Assembly (NCBI GenBank): GCA_964614525.1
Contig: CAZTPA010000008.1
Span: forward strand, 1 to 64,000
Source: PWND01 sp964614525
GTDB lineage: Bacteria; Bacteroidota; Bacteroidia; Bacteroidales; UBA7960
Direction: 5' to 3'
Length of the DNA: 64,000 bases
The translations under genes were made by a program, and so were the position numbers. The notes beneath the pieces are model-generated. The model worked only from the letters and a program-made list of their open reading frames with translations. It searched no databases and was not told the origin of the DNA. This document shows positions 26,865 to 35,494 of this stretch, piece by piece. Numbering within the stretch: the stretch's first letter is position 1; every line of letters starts with the position of its first letter.

Positions 26865-28388
26865 TTAATATTCAAAACTGCTTCCTCCAATAAATTCTCT
26901 TAAAACAGATGTAGGAGGGATGTCATGAGGATCTATCGGATTAAACAATGACAAAATACGGTTAAGCTTATTGACTTGTTCTTTAATGTATTCATTCTTA
27001 GCTTTTTGCGGAATTAATATACTTGGAGCATAATGAGCAAAAACTGCAATTTCATACATTAAAGCAGAATTAAAAATTGCATGTGCGCTTTCCTGAAATG
27101 GGAATATACTTTGATATTCATTTTTTATAACATCAGGCCATCTGAATAAGGTCTCATTAAAATCATAACCCCTAAAAAGATGATCTCTCACAAGCCTTCT
27201 GATTAATCTATGTTCTGAAGTAGAAAAAGGATGATGATCGTGTATGTTTAAAGTGCTAAGAGCAGAAACGTAAAGCCGATAGGAATCTACATCCATAACA
27301 TTTTTCCATAGTTCCGGATTTAATCCGTGGATACCTTCCACAATTATATATGTGTCCGGTGATATTTGAGTTAATTTAGTTTCATGTACAGAGCCCTTGC
27401 CGTCAAAATTATATTTAGGCATGTATATAGCCTTTCCGGAAAGCAAATCATTAATTGTATTGCGAAAAAGATCGAGGTTTAATGCTGTAATTAGTTCGAA
27501 ATTTTGTATTCCTGTTTCTTGGTCAAAAGGTATTTTAGTATGAGGTAAATAAAAATTATCAAGAGAAATAATAATAACTTTCTTTCTAAGAACTTTCAGT
27601 TCGATATAAAGTCTGTTTGCTGAAGTGGTTTTCCCTGAAGAAGTAGGGCCTGCCAAAAATATTACTCTGGGTTTTAAAGGATGATTAACAATATTATCTG
27701 CAATTCGTCCTATTCTTTTTGCCTGGTAAGCCTCAGATATTTTAATTAATTCAGGCAATTCACCATGCCTTATTGCATCATTAAGCTCTGCAATGCTTGA
27801 GATGCCAATACTTGACATGGCATCATCAGATTCATTAAAACGCTTTAGGTATTTGCTTAATTCCAATTTTTCCGGCATTACCCGATCATAAAAATCAGGA
27901 TCTGCAATTAAAAAGAAACCGCTTTTAAATTTGAATAGTTTAAATTTAGACAGATTCTCAAAATTTGCTGTCACATGATTAGGAAATAGCTCGCCATGGC
28001 CGTTCATATGCACCAGCCTTAAACCTTGAATTTTATTTTCACGTATTTGAGATGTGAGTAAATGAGTTATGTCATTTCTTTTGTTGTCAATAAAATATCT
28101 AAGCATTTTTTCTTTAGGCAAAACTTCCTGCTTAAAATCCTGCTTTAGCTTAATGATTTTTTTTATTTGCTTTTTTATTTTTTCTATTTGCAGCTCTGTT
28201 GGTTCAAAGTCTTTATAATAACCAAATACCCCACCGGGAATGCTGTAAGGAATGTAATATTCTTTTTCCGGTAATATCTGCGATGAGGCATTGTTGAAAA
28301 GCACTAAAAGTGGCTCCAGCTTTGTTCTGAAAGACGGACTATGCGTCTCAACAACTTGTTTTTCCTGCAAAATAATTTTATTGCTCAT
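26865..28388 (-). CDS. Uridine-kinase-like nucleoside kinase with N-terminal ThrRS-like region
   Basis: 507 aa. The C-terminal half is a P-loop kinase of the uridine/phosphoribulokinase family: Walker A GPTSSGKTTSANR at about residues 245-257, then ISLDNFYLPH, YNFDGKGSVHETK, VEGIHGLNPELW and RLIRRLVRDHLFRGYDF. The N-terminal 220 residues resemble the accessory (second additional/editing-like) domain of threonyl-tRNA synthetase. Such fusion kinases are conserved in Bacteroidetes and annotated simply as nucleoside kinases; the exact substrate is not readable. Transcription probably starts from the two-box promoter at 28445-28475. Confidence 0.9.
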   Translation of the reverse strand: MSNKIILQEKQVVETHSPSFRTKLEPLLVLFNNASSQILPEKEYYIPYSIPGGVFGYYKDFEPTELQIEKIKKQIKKIIKLKQDFKQEVLPKEKMLRYFIDNKRNDITHLLTSQIRENKIQGLRLVHMNGHGELFPNHVTANFENLSKFKLFKFKSGFFLIADPDFYDRVMPEKLELSKYLKRFNESDDAMSSIGISSIAELNDAIRHGELPELIKISEAYQAKRIGRIADNIVNHPLKPRVIFLAGPTSSGKTTSANRLYIELKVLRKKVIIISLDNFYLPHTKIPFDQETGIQNFELITALNLDLFRNTINDLLSGKAIYMPKYNFDGKGSVHETKLTQISPDTYIIVEGIHGLNPELWKNVMDVDSYRLYVSALSTLNIHDHHPFSTSEHRLIRRLVRDHLFRGYDFNETLFRWPDVIKNEYQSIFPFQESAHAIFNSALMYEIAVFAHYAPSILIPQKAKNEYIKEQVNKLNRILSLFNPIDPHDIPPTSVLREFIGGSSFEY

Positions 28389-28444
28389 TATTTATAAAGT
28401 GTTTATGAGAAAATCTTACGCTATAATTATGATTACGTAAGTTA

Positions 28445-28475
28445 CAAAAATAACTTATCTGAAGATATAACACAA
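28445..28475 (-). promoter_or_regulatory. Two-box promoter for the nucleoside kinase operon
   Basis: On the minus strand, TTG (complement of 28473-28475) is followed after 20 bases by TATTTTTG (complement of 28445-28452). Both boxes and the spacing fit the Bacteroidetes TTTG/TAnnTTTG arrangement. The -7 box lies 56 bases upstream of the kinase start. Confidence 0.5.
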
Positions 28476-28524
28476 TGTAATTACACGCAAATGAATAAAA
28501 ATTAAATTATCATTTGGATTTTTA

Positions 28525-28554
28525 TTGATTAATAAAAATGTATAATTATTTTTG
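28525..28554 (+). promoter_or_regulatory. Two-box promoter for the dihydroorotate-dehydrogenase-like gene
   Basis: TTG (28525-28527), a 19-base spacer, and TATTTTTG (28547-28554) form a Bacteroidetes-type promoter, 52 bases before the ATG at 28607. It faces away from the kinase promoter in the same 218-bp region. Confidence 0.5.
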
Positions 28555-28606
28555 CTGAATAATAATTAATTAATTTTAGGCTAAAGTTCATAAAAAACTA
28601 CACGAT

Positions 28607-29593
28607 ATGATAGATCTTTCAACCAACTATTTAGGATTAAAATTGCGTAACCCTGTAATCGCAGGAAGTTCAGGATTGACGAATTCCATCGAGAACCTTA
28701 AGTCGATTGAGGAAAAAGGTGCCGGTGCAGTAGTGTTAAAATCACTTTTCGAGGAGCAGATTAATTATGAAATTAATAAAAGCTTTAATCATGATGAAAT
28801 GCACAGTGCTTATACAGAAGCTGAAGATTATATTAAAAATTATGCACATACTCATAAACTAAACGAATACCTTGATTTCGTCAGCAAAGCTAAGGAAGCA
28901 ATTAAAATTCCTGTTATTGCCAGTATTAACTGCGCTACTGCTTCAGAATGGACTTCCTTTGCTAAAAAGATTCAGGATGCAGGAGCAGACGCTATTGAAC
29001 TCAACATTTTTGTTATTCCTGCCGACTCTAATATATCAGGAGTTGAATATGAGAAAGTCTATTTTGATATTATTGAAAAGGTAAAAAAAGAACTAAGCAT
29101 TCCTGTTTCAATCAAAATGTCATATTATTTTTCAGGTTTGTCGGAAATGCTGAAAAAGTTATCTTGGACAGGTGTGCAGGGAATAGTAATGTTTAACAGG
29201 TTTTATAGTCCTGATATTGACATTAATGACTTTAAAATTAAACCCGCTAATATTTATAGCACTCCCGAAGAAATATCTATTCCCCTAAGATGGATAGCAT
29301 TGCTTTCCGATAAAGTAAGAACTGATCTTTGTGCTTCCACAGGCGTTCATGACGGAGATGGCGTAATAAAACAATTATTGGCCGGAGCAAAAGCAGTTCA
29401 GGTTTGTTCAACATTATATAAAAATGGGTTTGATCAGCTTGAAAATATAAATAAGCAGCTTACAGCATGGATGGAAAAAAATAATTATGAAAAGCTATCC
29501 GATTTTGCCGGAAAAATGAGTTATAGCAAGGCTATGAATCCTGCTGCTTACCAAAGAGTACAGTTTATGAAACACTTCTCGGGAATAGAGTAA
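28607..29593 (+). CDS. Dihydroorotate-dehydrogenase-like flavoprotein
   Basis: 328 aa TIM-barrel protein. The N-terminus MIDLSTNYLGLKLRNPVIAG and the FMN-site pattern (VIASINC, ELNIFVIPAD, SIKMSYYF, CASTGVHDGDGVIKQLLAGAKAVQVCS) are those of the class 1 DHOD fold. It belongs to the set usually labelled DHOD-like in Bacteroidetes, which diverges from biosynthetic PyrD, so the substrate may differ. It stands alone, convergent with the DUF4197 gene five bases away, and has a good two-box promoter. pyrC lies in the window but far away (12086). Confidence 0.9.
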   Translation: MIDLSTNYLGLKLRNPVIAGSSGLTNSIENLKSIEEKGAGAVVLKSLFEEQINYEINKSFNHDEMHSAYTEAEDYIKNYAHTHKLNEYLDFVSKAKEAIKIPVIASINCATASEWTSFAKKIQDAGADAIELNIFVIPADSNISGVEYEKVYFDIIEKVKKELSIPVSIKMSYYFSGLSEMLKKLSWTGVQGIVMFNRFYSPDIDINDFKIKPANIYSTPEEISIPLRWIALLSDKVRTDLCASTGVHDGDGVIKQLLAGAKAVQVCSTLYKNGFDQLENINKQLTAWMEKNNYEKLSDFAGKMSYSKAMNPAAYQRVQFMKHFSGIE

Positions 29594-29598
29594 GTGTT

Positions 29599-30321
29599 TT
29601 AAAAATCATCATCTTGTTCTCCAAATACTCTTTGCAGTATTTCTGATATCCTTGCAGAAGCGTCGGTGCGAATTTTTAGTTCTTCTTCTTCAATTAAGAA
29701 AAACAATCCGTCAAGCGCTTTGCCGGTAGCATATTCTCCTAAATCCGTATTTATAGTTTCATGAATGGGAGAATATATAGCATATTGATTATATGCATTT
29801 GCCAATGTTTCCCAGGTTTGAGATGCTCCTATTGTTTCAAGTGAGTTGCTAATGTCCGGAGAAAAAGCAGTGAATAAATTATCAAAGGTTTTTAAGTGTA
29901 AATAATTACTAGCAGCATTATCTTCTCCATATAAAATATCCCATGCATCTTCAAAAGTTATTTCTGTTATTGCATTAACAAATATTGGTTTTGCTTGTAT
30001 AGCTGCATGCTCTGCTGATCTGTTTAGTTCTCTGATGAAGTCATTTACGGTTTCTTCTAAACCAAGGTAATCAATCATAACTTGTTTAGCTGTTTCAGCT
30101 TCAGGAGGAAAAGGAATCTTAATGAAATCATGAGCATAATATCCATCAGTGGCATTTGCTTTTACTACAGAATTACTTGCTCCAACAACAAGAGCTTCTT
30201 TTAAACCTTCTATTACTTCTGCTTCTGTGAGTTCAGAATCGAAAAATTCTTCACATGATGTAAGAACAATTCCAGTGCTGAGTGATATTATTAGTGCAGT
30301 GAAGAATAATTTAGTTTTCAT
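29599..30321 (-). CDS. DUF4197-family lipoprotein
   Basis: 240 aa from the ATG ending at 30321; the frame continues to a TTG at 30345, but the ATG gives a normal lipoprotein signal (MKTKLFFTALIISLSTGIVLTSC, C23). The mature part fits DUF4197: EVIEGLKEALVVGASNSVVKANATDGYY, then KIPFPPEAETAKQVM, FVNAITEITFEDAWDIL, ATGKALDGLFFLIEEEE. The family is widespread in Gram-negatives and of unknown function, expected to be periplasmic. A TAACTTTG match at 30382-30389 (minus) is a good -7 candidate. Confidence 0.9.
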   Translation of the reverse strand: MKTKLFFTALIISLSTGIVLTSCEEFFDSELTEAEVIEGLKEALVVGASNSVVKANATDGYYAHDFIKIPFPPEAETAKQVMIDYLGLEETVNDFIRELNRSAEHAAIQAKPIFVNAITEITFEDAWDILYGEDNAASNYLHLKTFDNLFTAFSPDISNSLETIGASQTWETLANAYNQYAIYSPIHETINTDLGEYATGKALDGLFFLIEEEELKIRTDASARISEILQRVFGEQDDDF

Positions 30322-30381
30322 GATATATTTTTTTTTGTATGTCAATAATATAGATGATACTCAAATAATCAAATGCTATAC

Positions 30382-30389
30382 CAAAGTTA
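30382..30389 (-). promoter_or_regulatory. Probable -7 element of the DUF4197 gene
   Basis: Minus-strand TAACTTTG, a strong TAnnTTTG match, 60 bases upstream of the ATG. A CAA triplet (minus TTG) at 30419-30421 is too far (29 bases) for a canonical -33. Confidence 0.4.
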
Positions 30390-30587
30390 AACTTTTTATT
30401 TTTATTTCTTTCATTGGGCAACAAATAAAAAATTATTTTGTTAACAGCAATAGTATAAGTATTTTTGCAGTTAATTTAAATGTACACATATAGATATGTG
30501 AATATGTAAACAAAATTTAGAAATAAATGTTATAGATAAAGATTAAGCTTATATTTTTATAAAATGTTAATTAAAAAATTTAGAACA

Positions 30588-31088
30588 ATGAAAAAAAACC
30601 AAGTGTTAAGTGTTATTAAATGGACAGGTATTAAGGAGATGTTAGTTTTATCACTCTTTATTTTGCCATCATTTTTTATTTTACAAGGATGTTCAGCGAA
30701 CAAAACAGATGATAAAAATGTTAACACTGTTAACGAAAATGCTGCAGTTGAAAATAACCCGGAAGCAGACTCTGTTAAGCCTGTCGACTTAACAGATGCA
30801 ACTTTTCAAAGTGCTACAGAAAAGGGCATAGTATTGGTTGATTTTTGGGCAACTTGGTGTCCTCCATGTCGTGTGCAGGGTCCGATTGTTGATGATTTAG
30901 CCGGAGAAGTTTCTTCTTGGGCTACTGTGGCAAAAGTTGACGTTGATGTTAATCCAAACGTATCAAATTCGTTACAAATTAAAAATATACCTACAATATT
31001 GATTTTCAAGGATGGACAAGTTGTGAAGAGATTTGTAGGAGTGCAGCAAAAAAATGTATTATTAGCTGCTCTAAATGAAATTAAATAA
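30588..31088 (+). CDS. Envelope-anchored thioredoxin-like lipoprotein
   Basis: 166 aa from the ATG at 30588; another in-frame ATG at 30564 would add eight residues. The signal peptide ends in the lipobox LQGC (C35). A low-complexity Asn-rich linker leads to a thioredoxin domain with the redox motif WCPPC (C91, C94), cis-Pro region NIPTILIFKDGQ and VKRFVGVQ. CPPC suggests a more oxidising or reductase-type protein than CGPC thioredoxin. It probably works on periplasmic disulfides. It lies immediately upstream of a cytoplasmic thioredoxin gene, 25 bases away, probably in one operon. Confidence 0.9.
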   Translation: MKKNQVLSVIKWTGIKEMLVLSLFILPSFFILQGCSANKTDDKNVNTVNENAAVENNPEADSVKPVDLTDATFQSATEKGIVLVDFWATWCPPCRVQGPIVDDLAGEVSSWATVAKVDVDVNPNVSNSLQIKNIPTILIFKDGQVVKRFVGVQQKNVLLAALNEIK

Positions 31089-31113
31089 AATTACAAATAA
31101 AAAAATTTTAACA

Positions 31114-31473
31114 ATGACAACTAATTTAACAGCAGAAACTTTTAAAGAAAAAGTGTTTGATTACGAAAACAACAAAGAATGGAATTTTAACGGTGACAAG
31201 CCGGCAATTATTGATTTTTATGCAGATTGGTGTGGTCCATGTAAAATGGTTGCTCCGGTTCTTGAAGAACTTGGCAAAGAATATGAAGGTAAGCTCGACA
31301 TTTATAAAGTTGACACAGAAAAGCAACAGGAGTTAGCAGGGGTTTTTGGAATTAGAAGTATTCCTTCAATTTTGTTTATTCCAAAAGAGGGGCAACCTCA
31401 AATGGCAACCGGTGCTCTCCCCAAAGATGCATTAGTAAAAGCCATTGAAGATGTATTAAATGTCAAAGCATAA
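31114..31473 (+). CDS. Thioredoxin
   Basis: 119 aa from the ATG at 31114. The frame is open back to 31075, overlapping the preceding gene, but MTTNLTAETFKEKVF is the usual short N-terminus. Active site WCGPC (C40, C43) in IIDFYADWCGPCKMVAP, then VDTEKQQELAGVFGIRSIPSILF with the cis-proline. A classical cytoplasmic electron donor for reductases, slightly extended (FNGDKPAII insertion) as is common in Bacteroidetes. It forms a tandem with the lipoprotein thioredoxin. Confidence 0.93.
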   Translation: MTTNLTAETFKEKVFDYENNKEWNFNGDKPAIIDFYADWCGPCKMVAPVLEELGKEYEGKLDIYKVDTEKQQELAGVFGIRSIPSILFIPKEGQPQMATGALPKDALVKAIEDVLNVKA

Positions 31474-31524
31474 TAAAAGCCTCAATATTTGGGCAATTTG
31501 CATTTTAGCAGATTAAAAATCATT

Positions 31525-31636
31525 AAAGAGACTGTCTTGAAGATAATAATCTGTCATTTTAAGTGGATGTGTTTATTCGTTTAATTGATAGAACAGCCTT
31601 TTAATATTATTGAAAAGGTATCAGGACAGTCTCTTT
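31525..31636. repeat. Inverted-repeat element (16-bp arms, 80-bp interior)
   Basis: AAAGAGACTGTCTTGA (31525-31540) pairs with TCAGGACAGTCTCTTT (31621-31636) along all 16 positions with one G-U. The 80-base interior contains a smaller hairpin (CCTTTT...AAAAGG near 31591-31613). The GAGACTGTC ends resemble terminal repeats of some insertion sequences, and the size suits a MITE, but I find no target-site duplication and no transposase. A long folded 3' untranslated RNA after the thioredoxin gene is the alternative. Confidence 0.5.
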
Positions 31637-31673
31637 TGTATTATAAGAAAATTAATAAATATATTTATTAAAA

Positions 31674-31919
31674 ATGGAATCAGAAACAAACAATAAAAAA
31701 AAGAGGTTTTCCTTACCACAGGTTTCAAAAAAGACTTTTTGGATAATAACAGCAGCTTTTATAATAATAGGAATAGCCGGTGGATATTTATATTATCAGC
31801 AAATTGGATGCACAAGCGGCAGTTGTTCTTTGCAATCAAATCCTTATTTCAGTATGATGTGGGGCGGACTTGTTGGGTACTTTATACCCGACTTTTTTCT
31901 CAAAAAGAAAAAAGAGTAG
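31674..31919 (+). CDS. DUF6132-family small membrane protein
   Basis: 81 aa. A charged N-terminus is followed by a transmembrane helix (FWIITAAFIIIGIAGGYLYY), a conserved loop IGCTSGSCSLQSNPYFSMMWGG with two cysteines, a second hydrophobic segment (GLVGYFIPDFF) and a lysine-rich end. This matches DUF6132, a family found beside thioredoxin/rhodanese-type thiol genes; two thioredoxin genes precede it here. The two cysteines may be a redox or metal site. The stop lies one base from the end of the convergent LptF/G gene. Confidence 0.75.
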   Translation: MESETNNKKKRFSLPQVSKKTFWIITAAFIIIGIAGGYLYYQQIGCTSGSCSLQSNPYFSMMWGGLVGYFIPDFFLKKKKE

Positions 31920-31920
31920 G

Positions 31921-33000
31921 TTATTTTGGTGCTTTATAAATTAGATAAAATCCCAGAGCCGCATAAATAAAGTTCGGAATCCATAATGATAACCATGCCG
32001 GCAAATTGCCATTTGTAGCAAAAGTTGTAGTTATCTGCATAAATAGGATAAAGCTGAAACTTAGTGCTAAGCCGATACCAAGGTGCAAACCTATTCCTCC
32101 TTTCACTTTTCGTGAAGAAAGAGCAACTCCAATTAGTGTAAGTACTATTGTTGAAAATGGGAAAGCAATTCTTCTGTGTTTTTCTACAAGGTAGAACTTT
32201 ATATTTTCACTGCCTTTTATTCTTTCATTTTCGATGAATTTATTTAAAGTTCTAAAATCCATCGTTTCCATATCCTGCAGGCTTTGCATAAAGTCATATG
32301 GCTTGAAGTTCAGTATAGTGTCTTTTACTCTGCCGCTTGTGAGTTCTTCTTCTAAACCATTTATTTCCCTGATATTATAATTTGTCATTTTCCATAATTC
32401 TTCTCCTTCCTGCCATCTGATAGTTTCTGCTATTATTTTTGTTTTTAGCTTTCCATCTTCAATAACTTCCATTGCAAATGAATATCCAATTTGATTTCTG
32501 TCATTAAATGATTCCAGATATATAAAAGTTCCCGGCCTTATTTGCATATGGATATTCCGGTCTTTAAAGCGTGTTTGCTTTTTTATATATTTTGATTCAA
32601 AATCCAGCCTGTTTTCATTTGCTGAGGGTATTAAAAAGTTAGAAAGATATATTGATAAAATAGAAAGAAAAATGGCAGCAACAATATAGGGCACCAACAT
32701 TCTTTTAAAGCTTATTCCATTGCTCAGAATAGCTACAATTTCAGTGTTAAAGGCCATTCTGCTGGTAAAAAAGATAACAGCAATAAACGTAAAAAGAGGA
32801 CTGAATAAATTTGCGAAGTATGGAATAAAGTTGAGATAATAAACAAAGATTATTTCATTTAATGGCGCTTTATTTTCAATAAAATCATCAACTCTTTCAG
32901 AGAAGTCAAATATTATTACAATAAGAATAATCAATCCTATAGCATAGAAAAATGTTCCGAGAAACTTTCTGATTATGTACCAGTCTATTAATTTCAGCAT
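31921..33000 (-). CDS. LptF/LptG-family permease (LPS export)
   Basis: 359 aa, inner-membrane. Transmembrane helices cluster near both ends: about residues 12-32, 50-75 and 95-120, then three after residue 270. Between them lies a periplasmic beta-jellyroll-like part (IRPGTFIYLESFNDRN, LTSGRVKDTILNF). Start MLKLIDWYIIRKFLGTFF and the late ISL segment VEKHRRIAFPFSTIVLTLIGVALS are diagnostic of the YjgP/YjgQ family, which with LptB moves LPS from the inner membrane to the periplasmic bridge. I cannot say whether it is LptF or LptG. It follows tgt by 37 bases in the same operon. Confidence 0.93.
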   Translation of the reverse strand: MLKLIDWYIIRKFLGTFFYAIGLIILIVIIFDFSERVDDFIENKAPLNEIIFVYYLNFIPYFANLFSPLFTFIAVIFFTSRMAFNTEIVAILSNGISFKRMLVPYIVAAIFLSILSIYLSNFLIPSANENRLDFESKYIKKQTRFKDRNIHMQIRPGTFIYLESFNDRNQIGYSFAMEVIEDGKLKTKIIAETIRWQEGEELWKMTNYNIREINGLEEELTSGRVKDTILNFKPYDFMQSLQDMETMDFRTLNKFIENERIKGSENIKFYLVEKHRRIAFPFSTIVLTLIGVALSSRKVKGGIGLHLGIGLALSFSFILFMQITTTFATNGNLPAWLSLWIPNFIYAALGFYLIYKAPK

Positions 33001-33037
33001 AATACTATAAGCTTGATTTATTGCAAATTTACAGAAA

Positions 33038-34168
33038 TTACAATCGTTGAGAAATTTTTGGTATCATTTGATTTTTCCATGATGCAAAATTACCTTCTTT
33101 AATTTTTTCTCTGGCCTGATTTATTAACCACAAATAGAAGCTTAAATTGTGCATAGTGCCAATTATTGAAGCAAGCATTTCATTTGCAGCATAAAGATGT
33201 CTTAAATAAGCTTTAGAATACATAGTATCAACGAAAGCAACTCCATTTGCATCTATTGGGGAAAAGTCATCTTTCCATTTTTTGTTTCTCATATTAAGAA
33301 TACCTTCGCCGGTAAAAATCATTCCGTTTCTTGCATTTCGAGTAGGCATCACACAATCGAACATATCAACTCCCAGTGCTATGCACTCAAGAATATTAGC
33401 AGGAGTTCCTACTCCCATAAGATATCTTGGTTTATCTTTGGGAAGAATATTGCAAACATCTTCAGTTATTTCATACATCATTTCGGCAGGTTCGCCCACA
33501 GACAAACCTCCTATAGCATTGCCATCCCTGTTTAGTTCAGCAATAAATTCCGATGATTGTTTTCTCAGGTCTTTATAAGTGCTTCCCTGAACTATGGGAA
33601 ACAGTGTTTGCGGATAATCATAAATGTCATCAGTATTGTCGAAATGATTACAACAACGGCTTAGCCATCTGTGAGTTAAATGCATTGAATTTTTGGCATA
33701 ATCGTGATCACAAGGATAAGGAGTGCATTCGTCAAAAGCCATTATTATATCAGCTCCAATAAGCCTTTGAATATCCATTACTTTCTCAGGAGTAAATAAA
33801 TGCTTAGATCCATCAATATGTGAATGAAACATAACCCCTTCATCGGTTAGCTTCCTTCTATGAGCAAGAGAATAAACCTGATAACCGCCACTATCAGTTA
33901 ATATGGGCCTATCCCAGCTGTTAAATTTGTGAAGGCCTCCGGCTTTATTTATAACATCCGTTCCGGGCCGTAAGTATAAATGATAAGTATTGCCCAATAT
34001 TATCTCGGCTTTTACAACTTCTTTCAGGTCTTTATTATGAATAGCTTTAACTGTTCCGGCTGTACCCACCGGCATAAATATTGGAGTTTCAATTTCGCCA
34101 TGGCCGGTAGTTATTTTTCCGTAACGTGCAGCAGATTCCTTGTCTTTATTAAATATTTCAAATTTCAT
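33038..34168 (-). CDS. tgt: Queuine/preQ1 tRNA-ribosyltransferase (Tgt)
   Basis: 376 aa. It exchanges guanine 34 for preQ1 in GUN-anticodon tRNAs. Motifs: IETPIFMPVGTAGTVKAI, ILGNTYHLYLRPG, LTDSGGYQVYSLA with a catalytic Asp, FDECTPYP, GGLSVGEPAEMMYE, MGVGTPANILECIALGVDMFDCVMPTRNARNG. The usual zinc-binding CxCxxC stretch before the final helix is absent: the region reads DANGVAFVDTMYSKAYLRHL. As I recall, other Bacteroidetes Tgt proteins also lack these cysteines, so this is not a sign of inactivation. First gene of a pair with the LptF/G permease. Confidence 0.96.
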   Translation of the reverse strand: MKFEIFNKDKESAARYGKITTGHGEIETPIFMPVGTAGTVKAIHNKDLKEVVKAEIILGNTYHLYLRPGTDVINKAGGLHKFNSWDRPILTDSGGYQVYSLAHRRKLTDEGVMFHSHIDGSKHLFTPEKVMDIQRLIGADIIMAFDECTPYPCDHDYAKNSMHLTHRWLSRCCNHFDNTDDIYDYPQTLFPIVQGSTYKDLRKQSSEFIAELNRDGNAIGGLSVGEPAEMMYEITEDVCNILPKDKPRYLMGVGTPANILECIALGVDMFDCVMPTRNARNGMIFTGEGILNMRNKKWKDDFSPIDANGVAFVDTMYSKAYLRHLYAANEMLASIIGTMHNLSFYLWLINQAREKIKEGNFASWKNQMIPKISQRL

Positions 34169-34276
34169 TTATTCTGGTGATAATAAAATTGCTACTAAAA
34201 AGTTATTATGAAGCTATTATGTGAATGAATAATGATGATTTTTGATTTTTATTTCATAGAAGTTTCATAATTTTTC

Positions 34277-34284
34277 CAAAGATA
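34277..34284 (-). promoter_or_regulatory. Probable -7 element of the tgt operon
   Basis: Minus-strand TATCTTTG, 108 bases upstream of tgt; strong TAnnTTTG match without a well-placed -33 box. Confidence 0.4.
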
Positions 34285-34307
34285 GAATTTAATCTTAAAG
34301 TTTTGGG

Positions 34308-34315
34308 TATTTTTG
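34308..34315 (+). promoter_or_regulatory. Possible -7 element for the glycosyltransferase-sigma factor pair
   Basis: TATTTTTG, 30 bases upstream of the ATG at 34346; no TTTG at 17-23 bases upstream. It lies back to back with the tgt element. Confidence 0.35.
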
Positions 34316-34345
34316 CAACTTTGAATTAACAGATATTTGAGCTAT

Positions 34346-35494
34346 ATGTACAGTTTGTGGGGCATTTCGATTGATACTGAATGGGTTATTTTCGGACTAT
34401 TTATATTTTTGGCTATAATACAGTTTTTTTACCTGGCATATTTTTTTGCAAGATTTGCTTTTTATAAGAAAAAACAAGCTGATAAGCAATTAGTAGAGCA
34501 TCCGGTTTCGGTTGTGATATGCGCTAAAAATGAATATCATAATCTTGAGAAAAACTTGCCTTTAATTCTTGATCAAAATTATTCCAATTACGAGGTGGTT
34601 GTGGTTAACGACTGTTCTAATGATGATAGCGATTTATTATTAAAAAGCTTTGAGAAGAAATATTCTAAGCTTAAAATTGTTCATCTTAGGGAGAATGTAA
34701 ATTTTTTCTCCGGTAAAAAGCTTGCTTTATCTGTTGGTATTAAGTCGGCTTCAAATGAAATTGTGCTTTTAACAGATGCTGATTGTAAGCCTTCAGGCAA
34801 AGATTGGATTACAAATATGCAGAAGCATTTTGATAATGGAACAGAAATAGTTTTAGGTTATAGCGGCTATAATAAAGAACCCGGTTTTTTAAATATGCTG
34901 ATTAGATTTGATACAGTTTCCATTGCAATGCAATATTTTGGTTATGCATTAGCAGGTTTGCCATACATGGGAGTAGGTCGCAATATGGCATATAAAAAAT
35001 CCTTGTTTTATAAAGCAAAAGGGTTTACCTCTCACTATAGAGTGAAATCGGGTGATGATGATATATTTATTAATCAAACAGCAACAAATAAGAATACAAA
35101 AATTGAAATAGCGAAAAGTAGTCATACTTATTCGAATCCGAAAAAGTCTTTCACGAAGTGGTTTCTTCAGAAAAAAAGACATATGACAAGCGGAAAATAT
35201 TACAAAAAGCGACATAAATTTTTATTAGGTTTGTTTTCTGTGAGCCAATTCTTGTTTTTTGTTAGCTTTATTGCATTAGCAATTATTTTAGAAGCACATC
35301 TTTTTGTTCTGATTGCCGGAGCTACTGTTATTTTAAGATGGGCTTTTTTGTTACTTTTGTATTATTCTGCTTGCAGAAAGCTGAATGAATTAAAATTATT
35401 TTTATATTCGCCAATATTTGAAATAATATTTTTGCTTTTAAACCCTATTTTTATTATTTCAAATTTAATTTTTAAAGGTAATAAATGGAAGTAA
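34346..35494 (+). CDS. Membrane-bound GT2 glycosyltransferase
   Basis: 382 aa from the ATG at 34346 (a TTG lies three codons upstream). An N-terminal transmembrane helix (EWVIFGLFIFLAIIQFFYLAYFF) is followed by a GT2 domain: VSVVICAKNEYHNLEKNLP, VVVNDCSNDDSDLLL, LTDADCKPSGKDWI and a late KSGDDDIFINQ before KKRHMTSGKYY, the Q/RxxRW-like processive-type region. Two to three C-terminal helices follow. This arrangement suits poly- or glycolipid-synthesising enzymes at the inner membrane; the product is unknown. The stop overlaps the sigma-factor start by ten bases, so the genes are co-transcribed and probably translationally coupled. Confidence 0.9.
   Translation: MYSLWGISIDTEWVIFGLFIFLAIIQFFYLAYFFARFAFYKKKQADKQLVEHPVSVVICAKNEYHNLEKNLPLILDQNYSNYEVVVVNDCSNDDSDLLLKSFEKKYSKLKIVHLRENVNFFSGKKLALSVGIKSASNEIVLLTDADCKPSGKDWITNMQKHFDNGTEIVLGYSGYNKEPGFLNMLIRFDTVSIAMQYFGYALAGLPYMGVGRNMAYKKSLFYKAKGFTSHYRVKSGDDDIFINQTATNKNTKIEIAKSSHTYSNPKKSFTKWFLQKKRHMTSGKYYKKRHKFLLGLFSVSQFLFFVSFIALAIILEAHLFVLIAGATVILRWAFLLLLYYSACRKLNELKLFLYSPIFEIIFLLLNPIFIISNLIFKGNKWK

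Noticed and set aside
26865..28388. Threonyl-tRNA synthetase
   Set aside because: Only an accessory-domain resemblance is present; the catalytic part is a P-loop kinase, so it is a nucleoside kinase.
34277..34315. Single palindromic operator for tgt and the glycosyltransferase
   Set aside because: The two -7-like boxes face opposite ways but share no palindrome, so only separate promoters can be supported.
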